Assembly: GCA_902492005.1 (NCBI GenBank)
Contig: CABUJV010000006.1
Coordinates: forward strand, 13,333 to 77,332
Reading direction: 5' to 3'
Length of the DNA stretch: 64,000 bases
Source: an uncultured Eubacteriales bacterium
GTDB taxonomy: Bacteria > Bacillota > Clostridia > Oscillospirales > Oscillospiraceae
Below are positions 23,449 to 32,159 of the stretch, piece after piece; the stretch's first letter is position 1, and every line of letters begins with the position of its first letter. The notes under the pieces are model-generated. The model ran no database searches. It was given only the letters and a program-made list of their open reading frames with translations, and had not been told where the DNA came from. Both the position numbers and the translations under genes were made by a program.

Positions 23449-23865
23449 ATGAAACTGGAGCTGACCAAGAAGCAATACCGCCGTCTGCTGGACCTGGTGT
23501 ATATCGGCAACTGGATTCTTAATTCCACCCGCGGCGAAGACCGCATCCGGGACTACGACGAGGTGGAGAGCCTGCTCTTCGGCAAGGCCGCCGGCGAGGG
23601 CATGGGCGTGGTGGCCGAGGTATACAACGGAGAGGTCATCCCCTCTCGGGCCTTTGCAGAGGGCGGCATCCACGAAGCCATCATGGACTACGAGGATAAC
23701 GTGTTCTTCGAGATTCTGGCCGAAGACCTGGCCCGCAGGGACATGGATGACGTGCCCATCGACGAGAGCAATTACGAAGAGCTGGCCTCCCGGATCGACG
23801 CCTATATCAGCGAATTTGAGGAGCACGGCACCGATAACATCCTGGTGGACAGCGACATCATGTAG
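23449..23865 (+). CDS. Conserved acidic protein of unknown function
   Basis: 138 residues. The ATG at 23449 is preferred over upstream in-frame starts because AAAGGAGG lies just before it and the strong promoter is at 23360-23387. The sequence (MKLELTKKQYRRLLDLVYIG, NWILNSTRGEDRIRDYDEVE, ending ISEFEEHGTDNILVDSDIM) is very acidic, mainly helical and soluble. I do not recognise a named domain. It has its own near-perfect promoter and a strong terminator, which suggests abundant expression. It is convergent with the coiled-coil gene at 23910. Confidence 0.75.
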   Translation: MKLELTKKQYRRLLDLVYIGNWILNSTRGEDRIRDYDEVESLLFGKAAGEGMGVVAEVYNGEVIPSRAFAEGGIHEAIMDYEDNVFFEILAEDLARRDMDDVPIDESNYEELASRIDAYISEFEEHGTDNILVDSDIM

Positions 23866-23878
23866 TGCGGCAAAACCG

Positions 23879-23911
23879 GCGGGGGACGCAAAAGCGTCCC
23901 CCGCTCTTTTT
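23879..23911. terminator. Terminator after the gene at 23449
   Basis: Perfect 11-bp GC-rich arms (23879-23889 and 23894-23904) around an AAAA loop, then TCTTTTT on the plus strand. It lies between two convergent genes. Confidence 0.88.
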
Positions 23912-24854
23912 ATGCCTCCTCGGTCAGGCGGTGCAGCTCGCCCTCCAGTGCGGCCGCCTCCTGCTCTGTCCGGGCCCGCAGGCCCTCCAGCTTGCCCAGC
24001 GCCGCCTCCACCCGGCTTCGGGTCCCGTTCACGCTGTCCTGAGAGTCCCGGATCTTGCTCTGCACTATCCAGTCAAAGAGCAGTCCGTCGAAGAAGTAGT
24101 CCCCGAAGGTCTCGAAGGCCCCCACCTCCAGGCCCAGGTCGGCCTGCACCTTCACGTCGGCCAGCTCGGAGCGGAACCGGCTCAGCGCGCACTGGGCCTG
24201 GTACATCAGATCCCTGGCCTCGTCCATCCGGGAGTGCTTGATGGCCGTGGCCAACATCCCGCCCCCCAGCATGTCGTACACGCCCCAGTTCCCTGCGCTC
24301 TCCAGCTTGCCGCCGGCGCTGTCCAGGTCGAAGGCGGCCTGCCGGCCCGCCTGGATGGCCTCGTCAATCTCCCGGCACATGCTGCGGCAGGCCGCCAGCT
24401 TCTCCTCCAGCTCACGGATGCGCCCGCCCAGGACCGGATCACTTTGGGCCATGCGGCGGCGTTTCTCCTCCAGCAGCGCCCGGCAGCGGCCCTCCAGGCC
24501 GTCCAGCGCCTGCAGGCGCTCCCGGGTCTGCCGCCAGCGATCCTCCACATCCTCCAGGGCCCGCACGGCGGACTGGTAGTTGGCCCGGGCGGCGGCCGCC
24601 TCCCGGCGCTCCTGGTCCAGCGCCTCCTCCCGGCGGCCCAGTACGGTCTGCCAGATGGCGGCCAGACTCATTCCCTCCAGCGCGTCCACGTCGGCCTGCT
24701 CCTTGTCCAGTTCCGCCCGCAGCGCCCGCTTCCGCTCCCGCAGGGCCTGCTGCTCCCCGTCCAGCTCCGCCAGCATGGCCTCCAGCCGGCCCCGCCCGGC
24801 CAGCTTCTCCCGGATCTCCGCCAGCTCCCGGTCCAGCGCCTCCCAGTTCTCCAT
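23910..24854 (-). CDS. Coiled-coil protein of unknown function
   Basis: 314 residues from the ATG at 24854. A second ATG at 24869 overlaps the ribosome site GGAGGCGG that serves the inner one. Residues about 1-165 and 265-314 are long charged heptad-like helices (ELAEIREKLAGRGRLEAMLA, RELEEKLAACRSMCREIDEA). A compact central part has GNWGVYDMLGGGMLATAIKH and VGAFETFGDYFFDGLLFDW. No membrane segment or enzyme motif is seen. Similar proteins occur in Firmicutes without known function. It could be a structural or adaptor protein; I assign none. Confidence 0.7.
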   Translation of the reverse strand: MENWEALDRELAEIREKLAGRGRLEAMLAELDGEQQALRERKRALRAELDKEQADVDALEGMSLAAIWQTVLGRREEALDQERREAAAARANYQSAVRALEDVEDRWRQTRERLQALDGLEGRCRALLEEKRRRMAQSDPVLGGRIRELEEKLAACRSMCREIDEAIQAGRQAAFDLDSAGGKLESAGNWGVYDMLGGGMLATAIKHSRMDEARDLMYQAQCALSRFRSELADVKVQADLGLEVGAFETFGDYFFDGLLFDWIVQSKIRDSQDSVNGTRSRVEAALGKLEGLRARTEQEAAALEGELHRLTEEA

Positions 24855-24990
24855 TTCATCCGCCTCCATTCGTTTTGGTTTTATTGTATCAGTCTTTTTC
24901 TTCCCTGTCCATATGCGTCATAGCCGGGGACAAACCCGCATATACATGTCCCTGTCCAAACAAAATGACAGATGCGGGAGTGTGGCTGGT

Positions 24991-25596
24991 ATGCAGACAG
25001 GCTGGAATGAAAATCGGGCGCTGCTCCGGGGGACGGCGGCGGGATCCCCCGTCTTTTCCCACGAGAACCACGGCGTGGTCTACGACCTCTTCCCCCTGTC
25101 GGTACAGCGGCTCTCCGGCGCCGCGGACCGGCTCAACGTGGTGCTGCCCCGCTCCCTGCTGACGGCCTGTCCCGTGTCCGAGGGCCGGCCGCTGGAAGTG
25201 CGGGGGGAGGTCCGCTCCTTCAATAACCGTAGCGGCAGAGGCAGCCGTCTGGTCATTACTGTGCTGGCCCGGGAGCTGGCCTCCACGGCGGAGGAACCCG
25301 TCAACCATCTGGAGCTGGCCGGCACCCTGTGCAAGCCCCCCATCCTCCGGCGGACGCCTTTGGGCCGTGAGATCTGCGATTTGATGCTGGCGGTGAACCG
25401 GAAGTACGGCCGGGCGGACTACCTGCCCTGCATCGCCTGGGGAGCCCTGGCCCAGAGCTGCGGCCAGTTGTCCGTGGGGGACCCGCTCCGGTTAGAGGGC
25501 CGCCTTCAGAGCCGCACCTATCAAAAGCTGGTGGACGGCGTTCCCCAGGACCGCACCGCCTTCGAGATCTCCATCATGCAGTTGGGCGAGTTTTGA
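24991..25596 (+). CDS. Single-stranded DNA-binding protein-like, two OB folds
   Basis: 201 residues from the ATG at 24991; an in-frame GTG at 24982 is an alternative and the ribosome site (GGGAG) is not decisive. Two SSB-type OB folds follow each other. The first (about 10-95) has LRGTAAGSPVFSHENHGVVY and RLNVVLPRSLL. The second (about 100-200) begins NHLELAGTLCKPPILRRTPL and continues REICDLMLAVNRKYGRADYL, PCIAWGALAQSC and RLEGRLQSRTY, close to canonical Ssb and PriB. There is no acidic C-terminal tail. It may be an accessory ssDNA-binding protein rather than the main SSB. Confidence 0.75.
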   Translation: MQTGWNENRALLRGTAAGSPVFSHENHGVVYDLFPLSVQRLSGAADRLNVVLPRSLLTACPVSEGRPLEVRGEVRSFNNRSGRGSRLVITVLARELASTAEEPVNHLELAGTLCKPPILRRTPLGREICDLMLAVNRKYGRADYLPCIAWGALAQSCGQLSVGDPLRLEGRLQSRTYQKLVDGVPQDRTAFEISIMQLGEF

Positions 25597-25875
25597 GACC
25601 GTTGCCTTCCTCCATCTTCCAAATCTGGGTCTGCACCGGAGTGCCGGGCAGCAGGAGGGGCGTTCAATTTGCCGCGGGCCTGCTTTATAAAAATAAAAAA
25701 GAAACGCTTTTCGATTGTCATCCAGCGCTCCATCCATTGATTTGTATTGCCGTGTTACTGTGGTCAAATTGACCTGAATCAGCAAAAACTGGCGCACATA
25801 TAAAACTTCGCTGGGGCAAAGATATGTCTGGATTCCCAATCCAACAAACACACAAACAAAAAGGAGATGCGAACT
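25597..25875. other. Intergenic region before the spore protein gene
   Basis: 279 bases without a convincing gene. The right half is AT-rich and carries the candidate sporulation promoter at 25775-25803. The left part (TTTATAAAAATAAAAAAGAA near 25684-25703) is A-rich and could be a loose terminator for the upstream gene. Nothing else is recognised. Confidence 0.5.
25775..25803 (+). promoter_or_regulatory. Candidate sigma-G promoter of the SASP gene
   Basis: TGAATCA (25775-25781) and CATATAA (25797-25803) resemble forespore sigma-G boxes (TGnATA and CATnnTA), but the 15-base spacer is shorter than usual and the -10 box has one mismatch. Sigma-G control of SASP genes is established in Bacillus; this site is inferred. 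Confidence 0.35.
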
Positions 25876-26079
25876 ATGTCCGGTTCCAACAATTCCAATC
25901 AGCCTGTCGTGCCCAGCGCCCGCGAGGCCCTGAACAAGTTTAAGATGGAGGCCGCTCAGGAAGTCGGCGTGAACCTGAAGCAGGGCTATAATGGTGACCT
26001 GACCTCCCGTGAGGCCGGTTCTGTGGGCGGCCAGATGGTCAAGAAGATGATCGAGGCCTACGAGAACGGCATGAAGTAA
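25876..26079 (+). CDS. Alpha/beta-type small acid-soluble spore protein
   Basis: 67 residues from the ATG at 25876. An upstream ATG at 25867 touches the ribosome site AAGGAG (25861-25866), so the inner ATG, nine bases after it, is the better start. The product has the two SASP signatures: AREALNKFKMEAAQEVGVNL and the C-terminal LTSREAGSVGGQMVKKMIEA, including the E-V site cut by the germination protease Gpr. SASPs coat spore DNA and protect it from UV and heat. It is a single-gene unit with a strong terminator and direct evidence of a spore former. Confidence 0.96.
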   Translation: MSGSNNSNQPVVPSAREALNKFKMEAAQEVGVNLKQGYNGDLTSREAGSVGGQMVKKMIEAYENGMK

Positions 26080-26103
26080 CCTTCCCTTTGGGAATGGACG
26101 TAT

Positions 26104-26139
26104 AAGGGGCCCGGAGGGAAGTTTCCCTCCGGGCCCCTT
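26104..26139 (+). terminator. Terminator of the SASP gene
   Basis: Perfect 16-bp arms (26104-26119 and 26124-26139) with a 4-base loop, followed by CCTTTATT. Confidence 0.9.
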
Positions 26140-26197
26140 CCTTTATTCGCCCCGACATCTGCTGGAAACACGCCCGCCGGTGGACGTGTTTTTCATG

Positions 26198-26240
26198 CGA
26201 AAAGAAGGCCCACGGCAAATGCCGCGGGCCTTTCTTTCGT
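26198..26240 (-). terminator. Terminator of the etfB-etfA-acyl-CoA dehydrogenase operon
   Basis: A hairpin with arms of about 16 bp (AAAGAAGGCCCACGGC against GCCGCGGGCCTTTCTTT, one mismatch) and an AAAT loop. On the minus strand it ends in CTTCTTTTC and lies about 20 bases after the dehydrogenase stop. Confidence 0.8.
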
Positions 26241-26258
26241 CATTTGGCAGGGAGATGC

Positions 26259-27401
<1,143 letters not shown>

Positions 27402-27494
27402 AACAATTTCCCTACCTTTCTTTTTGTGCGTCAGCTTCCCAATTTATGTATCCCATCCCGGCCGCCATGGCCGTATAAGATACCCGATCCGATC

Positions 27495-28499
27495 TCAGGC
27501 CTTGAGCTTCTTGATCTCGTCGATCATGACCGGCAGGACCTCAAACAGGTTGCCCACCACGCCGTAGTCAGCGATGTCGAAGATGGGGGCATCCGGGTCC
27601 TTGTTGATGGCCACGATGCAGTCAGAGCCGCTCATGCCGGCCACGTGCTGGATGGCGCCGGAGATGCCGCAGGCGATGTACAGCTTGGGGCCCACGGTCT
27701 TGCCGGTCTGGCCCACCTGATGGGCGTGGGCAATCCAGCCCGCATCCACCGCCGCGCGGGAAGCGCCGACCACGCCGCCCAGCAGGTCCGCCAGCTCCTT
27801 GATGGGAGCGTAGCCCTCCGGGCCGCCCACGCCGCGCCCGCCGGACACGATGATCTCCGCGCCCTCCAGGTCCACGGCCTCGCCGCCCTCTTCCTTGATC
27901 AGCTCAAGAATCTGGGTGCGGATATCGGCGGCATCCACATGGATTTCTTCCTTGATGATCTCGGCCTTGGCCTCGCCGGCCTCGCCCTTCTTAAACACGC
28001 CGGGACGCACCGTGCCGATCTGGGGACGGTGATCCGGGCACAGGATGGTGGCCATCAGGTTGCCGCCGAAGGCGGGACGGGTCCACGCCACGTTGCCGCT
28101 CTCCTCGTCGATATCCAGGCCGGTGCAGTCGGCCGTCAGGCCGGTCTTCAGGCGGCAGGACACCCGGGGGCCCAGGTCACGACCGTTGTTGGTCGCGCCG
28201 ATCAGCATGCTGGTGGGCCCATATTTCTCCACCAGGGTGCACAGGGCGATGGCGTAAGCGTCGGTGGTGTAGGTCTTGTACTCGGGGCCGTCCACCACGA
28301 TCACCTTGTCCGCACCGTGCTCGGAAGCGGCCTGCACAGCGGCGTCCACGCCGCTGCCGATGACCACCGCCACCAGCGCGCCGCCCTGCTTCACAGCCAT
28401 GTCGTGGCCGGGAGTCAGCAGCTCAATGCCCACGTTCTTCGCGGTGCCGTCTTCGTTGGTTTCTACAAATACCCAAAGGTCCTTCGTCTTGGCTTCCAT
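27495..28499 (-). CDS. etfA: Electron transfer flavoprotein, alpha subunit
   Basis: 334 residues from the ATG at 28499, with GGGAGGGGGAG before it; longer in-frame starts lack a ribosome site. The N-terminal domain begins [20 protein letters not shown]. The C-terminal FAD domain has [52 protein letters not shown] and a final [20 protein letters not shown], the standard EtfA signature. With EtfB it binds FAD and passes electrons between NADH, ferredoxin and the acyl-CoA dehydrogenase. It is the middle gene of a three-gene operon. Confidence 0.96.
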   Translation of the reverse strand: MEAKTKDLWVFVETNEDGTAKNVGIELLTPGHDMAVKQGGALVAVVIGSGVDAAVQAASEHGADKVIVVDGPEYKTYTTDAYAIALCTLVEKYGPTSMLIGATNNGRDLGPRVSCRLKTGLTADCTGLDIDEESGNVAWTRPAFGGNLMATILCPDHRPQIGTVRPGVFKKGEAGEAKAEIIKEEIHVDAADIRTQILELIKEEGGEAVDLEGAEIIVSGGRGVGGPEGYAPIKELADLLGGVVGASRAAVDAGWIAHAHQVGQTGKTVGPKLYIACGISGAIQHVAGMSGSDCIVAINKDPDAPIFDIADYGVVGNLFEVLPVMIDEIKKLKA

Positions 28500-28516
28500 T
28501 GTTAACTCCCCCTCCC

Positions 28517-29320
28517 TCAGATGATTCCGGCTTCGCTCAGCAGCTGGCACAGCTTCTTCGCGGAGTCCTCGTTGGTCTCTTCCTTGATCTTCATGCCGCC
28601 AGACTTCTTCTGCGGCACGAAGGTCTTTTTCACCTTGGTGGGGGAACCCTTCAGACCGGCGTGCTCCAGGTTGATGCTGGGCAGGTCTGCAGCGGTCAGG
28701 GTGGGAATCTCAGCCTTGTTCGCGGCCATCTTGCGCTTGATGGTGGGGTAACGGGGGTCCCACGCCGGCTTCGTGAAGGTCACCACGCAGGGCATCTTCA
28801 CGCCGACCACGGCCACTCCGTCGTCCATCTCCTTCTTCACCTTTACCATATCCCCGTCCAACTCGGCCTCCAGGCCGTAGGTGACCTGCGGATAGCCCAG
28901 GTGCTCGGCGATCTCGGGGCCCACCTGAGCCGTGTCGCCGTCAATGGCCTGCTTGCCGCAGAAAATCGCGTCAAACTTCCCCTCGGTCTCTTCGATCTTC
29001 TTGATGGTCTCGGAGATGATGTAGCTGGTCGCCAGCGTGTCGGATCCGCCGAACGCACGGTCGCTCACCAGATACGCCTTGTCCGCCGCGATGGCCAGAG
29101 ACTCCTTCAGCACCGCTTTCGCCTGCTCGGGGCCCATGGACAGCACCACGATCTTCGCAGAGGGGTCCTTATCCTTGATCCGGGCGGCCGCTTCCAGCGC
29201 ATACCCGTCGAACGGGTTCAGAATGCTGGGCACGCCGTCGCGGATCAGCGTGTTCTTCACCGGATCGATCTTGATTTCCGTCGTATCCGGCACCTGCTTG
29301 ACGCATACAAGCATGTTCAT
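28517..29320 (-). CDS. etfB: Electron transfer flavoprotein, beta subunit
   Basis: 267 residues; the product begins MNMLVCVKQVPDTTEIKIDP, the usual EtfB start, and contains LNPFDGYALEAAARIKD and the nucleotide-binding GKQAIDGDTAQVGPEIAEHL. The bifurcating type carries a second FAD in EtfB, where the NADH site lies; the size and context suggest that type but the sequence alone does not prove it. It is the first gene of the operon, read from the promoter at 29437-29466 through a leader of about 110 bases. Confidence 0.96.
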   Translation of the reverse strand: MNMLVCVKQVPDTTEIKIDPVKNTLIRDGVPSILNPFDGYALEAAARIKDKDPSAKIVVLSMGPEQAKAVLKESLAIAADKAYLVSDRAFGGSDTLATSYIISETIKKIEETEGKFDAIFCGKQAIDGDTAQVGPEIAEHLGYPQVTYGLEAELDGDMVKVKKEMDDGVAVVGVKMPCVVTFTKPAWDPRYPTIKRKMAANKAEIPTLTAADLPSINLEHAGLKGSPTKVKKTFVPQKKSGGMKIKEETNEDSAKKLCQLLSEAGII

Positions 29321-29436
29321 TTCTGTGTTTCCTCCTATTACGTTTTTTCAGGACTGCGGCGAACCTCAGTCCCGTGGCCCTTCCCCGGCCATACCCCAGT
29401 GGGCACAGCCTGGCCAAACCACTTTTCCCGTCTTAC

Positions 29437-29466
29437 ATCATATACCGGGAACGCCCCCCTTGTCAA
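29437..29466 (-). promoter_or_regulatory. Promoter of the etfB-etfA-bcd operon
   Basis: On the minus strand a consensus TTGACA (29466-29461) precedes TATATGAT (29444-29437), giving TATATG at 16 or TATGAT at 18 bases. The start codon is about 115 bases downstream. The rest of the divergent 29321-29690 region has the plus-strand promoter at 29605 and no gene. Confidence 0.75.
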
Positions 29467-29604
29467 TCGAAATCGTCACTCTCCCCACAAAAAAGACCCC
29501 GGATTTGGAACTGCTTTCCGGTAAACCGCATATCTTCCGGCCGGAAATTCCTTCGGCCCTCCCGCGGCGGAACCGTCCAAAAAGCCGGATTTTAAAAAAA
29601 CCTC

Positions 29605-29633
29605 TTTACATCATCAGTTTATCGTGGTAAAAT
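29605..29633 (+). promoter_or_regulatory. Promoter of the amino acid ABC importer operon
   Basis: TTTACA (29605-29610), a 17-base spacer and TAAAAT (29628-29633) preceded by TGG, an extended -10. A small hairpin (CCGGG / CCCGG, 29644-29658) lies in the leader before the ribosome site GGAGGA. Confidence 0.75.
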
Positions 29634-29690
29634 GCTAAAGCATCCGGGTTTTGCCCGGCAGGATTTTGGATATTGGAGGATACATACGTT

Positions 29691-30569
29691 ATGAACATGA
29701 AACGCCTGATCGCGCTTGCCCTGGCGCTGGTCCTGTCTCTGGCCCTGGCCGCCTGCGGCAGCAGCGCCGCTCCCTCTCCCTCCGCCTCCGCCCCCGCGGA
29801 GAGCTCCGCCGCCCCTGCGGAGAGCGCTCCGGCCGAGTCCGCCGCCGAGAGCGATCTGGACTATGTCAAGGGCAAGGGCTCCCTCGTCATCGGCTACACG
29901 GTCTATGCCCCCATGAACTACACCGACGACAACGGCGAGTTCACCGGCTTCGACACCGAGCTGGCCAAAGCCGTCTGTGAAAAGCTGGGCGTGGAGCCCC
30001 AGTTCCAGGAGATCGTCTGGGAGACCAAGGAGATCGAGCTGGCCGGCAAGACCATCGACTGCATCTGGAACGGCATGACTCTGGACCCTGAGCGCGAGGC
30101 CAACATGGCCTGCACCGTCCCCTATGTGAAGAACGCCCAGGTGGTGGTGATGAAGGCCGACGCCGACTATGCCGACACCTCCTCCCTCATCGGCAAGTCC
30201 GTCTGCGCCGAGGTGGGCTCCGCCGGCGAGACGCAGATCCTGGGCAATGAGGAGACCAAGCCCGACGCCAACCTGGCTCAGGCCGACTACGTGGGCAAGA
30301 GCGTCCAGACCGACTGCCTCATGGAGGTGGCCGCCGGCACCTGCGACGCCGCCGTTCTGGACATGACCCTGGCCAACGCCATGATCGGCGAGGGCACCGA
30401 CTATGCCGGCCTGAAGATCGTGGACGAGCTGGCCGTGGAAAACTACGGCGTGGCCTTCCGGCAGGGCTCCGACGTGCGGGATGCCGTCAATGAGATCTTT
30501 GCCGAGATGGCTTCCGACGGCTCCTTGGGTGCCCTGGCCGGCAAATACGGTCTGGAGCTGGCCGAGTAA
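29691..30569 (+). CDS. Polar amino acid ABC transporter, substrate-binding lipoprotein
   Basis: 292 residues from the ATG at 29691, 11 bases after GGAGG. A lipoprotein signal peptide ends in LAAC with the lipid-carrying Cys at residue 22, followed by a low-complexity Ala/Ser/Pro/Glu linker to about residue 55. The solute-binding protein family 3 domain shows GSLVIGYTVYAPMNYTDDNG, FTGFDTELAKAVCEKLG and IDCIWNGMTLDPERE. This family delivers polar or branched amino acids or related compounds to the membrane permease. The ligand is not readable. It heads an operon with permease and ATPase genes. Confidence 0.92.
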   Translation: MNMKRLIALALALVLSLALAACGSSAAPSPSASAPAESSAAPAESAPAESAAESDLDYVKGKGSLVIGYTVYAPMNYTDDNGEFTGFDTELAKAVCEKLGVEPQFQEIVWETKEIELAGKTIDCIWNGMTLDPEREANMACTVPYVKNAQVVVMKADADYADTSSLIGKSVCAEVGSAGETQILGNEETKPDANLAQADYVGKSVQTDCLMEVAAGTCDAAVLDMTLANAMIGEGTDYAGLKIVDELAVENYGVAFRQGSDVRDAVNEIFAEMASDGSLGALAGKYGLELAE

Positions 30570-30595
30570 GTGATTTTCCCGTCAATGGAATCTGA

Positions 30596-30632
30596 CCGTC
30601 TGGGACAGGGGCTTGGCCCCTGTCCCAGACGG
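30596..30632 (+). terminator. Strong hairpin between binding-protein and permease genes
   Basis: Perfect 17-bp arms (30596-30612 and 30616-30632) around a TTG loop, followed by TGTCTTTT. It lies inside the operon and probably acts as a partial terminator or mRNA 3'-end stabiliser, so that the binding protein is made in excess. Confidence 0.75.
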
Positions 30633-30652
30633 TGTCTTTTGAGGTGTACTGT

Positions 30653-31303
30653 ATGAGCGTCATCTTGGGCCGTCTGTTCGAGGGCTTCTGGATCAACTGC
30701 CAGCTTTTCGGCCTGACCCTGCTGTTCGCCCTGCCCCTGGGGCTGCTGATCTCCTTTGGTTCCATGAGCCGGTTCCAGCCGCTGGCCTGGCTCATCAAGA
30801 CCTTCGTCTGGATCATTCGGGGAACCCCCCTGATGCTCCAGCTCATCATCATCTTCATGGGGCCCGGACTCCTGCGCTGGGGCAACCCGTGGCCTGCCGG
30901 CAACTCGGGACGGCTCACCGCCGCCGTGGCGGCCTTCGTCATCAACTACGCCTGCTACTTCTCCGAGATCTACCGGGGCGGCATCGAGGCCGTCCCCAAG
31001 GGCCAGACGGAGGCGGGCCAGGTGCTGGGCATGACCAAGCGGCAGATCTTCTTTCAGGTCACCCTGCTCCAGGTGGTCAAGCGCATCATCCCTCCCATGG
31101 GCAACGAGATCATCACCCTGGTGAAGGACACCTCTCTGGCCCGGATCATCTCCAACAAGGAGATCATTATGATGGCCAACGAGTACTCCTCCAAGGGTCT
31201 GATCTGGCCCCTGTTCACCACGGGGCTGTTCTTCCTGGTGTTTGTGGGCGTGCTGACGCTGCTGTTCGGCTATCTCGAGCGGCGGCTGGACTATTTCCGG
31301 TAA
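30653..31303 (+). CDS. Polar amino acid ABC transporter, permease
   Basis: 216 residues from the ATG at 30653, preceded by GAGG. About five membrane helices are seen, with the HisMQ-type features [17 protein letters not shown] and the EAA loop [20 protein letters not shown] that contacts the ATPase. It forms the membrane channel, most likely as a homodimer because only one permease gene is present. It follows the binding-protein gene after the 30596-30632 hairpin and precedes the ATPase gene by 13 bases. Confidence 0.93.
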   Translation: MSVILGRLFEGFWINCQLFGLTLLFALPLGLLISFGSMSRFQPLAWLIKTFVWIIRGTPLMLQLIIIFMGPGLLRWGNPWPAGNSGRLTAAVAAFVINYACYFSEIYRGGIEAVPKGQTEAGQVLGMTKRQIFFQVTLLQVVKRIIPPMGNEIITLVKDTSLARIISNKEIIMMANEYSSKGLIWPLFTTGLFFLVFVGVLTLLFGYLERRLDYFR

Positions 31304-31316
31304 GGGGGCGGCAGAT

Positions 31317-32108
31317 ATGGCGATCCTTGAGGTCCAACACATCGAAAAGAGCTTTGGCGCCACCCAGGTGCTCCAGGGCATCTCCTTCGGCCTGGAGCGG
31401 GGCCAGGCTCTGGCCATCATCGGCTCCTCCGGCTCCGGCAAGACCACGCTGCTGCGCTGCCTCAACTTCCTGGAGACCCCCGACCGGGGCAGCATCACCG
31501 TGGACGGCCAGCTTCTCTTTGACGCGGCCGATCCCGTCACCCAGCGGGAGAGCGAAATCCGCAAAAAGCGGCTCCACTTTGGGCTGGTGTTCCAGTCCTT
31601 CAACCTCTTCCCTCAGTACACCGCCCTGCAGAACGTTACCCTGGCCAAGGAACTGCTGGCCCAGGAGGCCCCGGGCTACCAGGCCGACCGAAAGCGCATC
31701 CACGCCGGGATCGAGGCCGAGGGCCGGGACCTGCTGGAGCAGATGGGTCTCAGCGACCGGGCCGACCACTACCCCCACCAGCTTTCCGGCGGCCAGCAGC
31801 AGCGGGTGGCCATCGCCCGGGCCCTGGCTCTGCACCCGGACATCCTCTGCTTTGACGAGCCCACCTCCGCCCTGGACCCGGAGCTCACCGGCGAGGTGCT
31901 CAAGGTCATCCGGAGCCTGGCCGAGCGGAACACCACCATGGTCATTGTCACCCACGAGATGGCCTTCGCCCGGGACGTGGCCGACCGGGTCATCTTCATG
32001 GACGGCGGCGTCATCGTGGAGGAGGGCCCCGCCCGGGAGGTCATCGAGCACCCCCGGCAGGAGCGCACCCGGCAGTTTCTGGCCCGGTACGCTGACAACG
32101 AAGCATAA
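31317..32108 (+). CDS. Polar amino acid ABC transporter, ATP-binding protein
   Basis: 263 residues, GlnQ/HisP type. Walker A is [12 protein letters not shown], the signature motif [15 protein letters not shown], Walker [15 protein letters not shown], and the H-loop VTHEM. An insertion of about 15 residues between Walker A and the Q-loop ([20 protein letters not shown] region) is longer than in GlnQ. It drives uptake of the amino acid bound by the lipoprotein at 29691. A strong terminator follows. Confidence 0.95.
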   Translation: MAILEVQHIEKSFGATQVLQGISFGLERGQALAIIGSSGSGKTTLLRCLNFLETPDRGSITVDGQLLFDAADPVTQRESEIRKKRLHFGLVFQSFNLFPQYTALQNVTLAKELLAQEAPGYQADRKRIHAGIEAEGRDLLEQMGLSDRADHYPHQLSGGQQQRVAIARALALHPDILCFDEPTSALDPELTGEVLKVIRSLAERNTTMVIVTHEMAFARDVADRVIFMDGGVIVEEGPAREVIEHPRQERTRQFLARYADNEA

Positions 32109-32114
32109 CAAAAG

Positions 32115-32146
32115 CGCGCCCGCCGGGAGAGCTCCCGGCGGGCGCG
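32115..32146. terminator. Bidirectional terminator between the ABC ATPase and RNase J genes
   Basis: CGCGCCCGCCGGGAG pairs with CTCCCGGCGGGCGCG (32115-32129 and 32132-32146, 15 bp). Flanking AAAA on the left and CTGCTTTT on the right serve both converging transcripts. Confidence 0.85.
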
Positions 32147-32159
32147 TCTGCTTTTCCGC

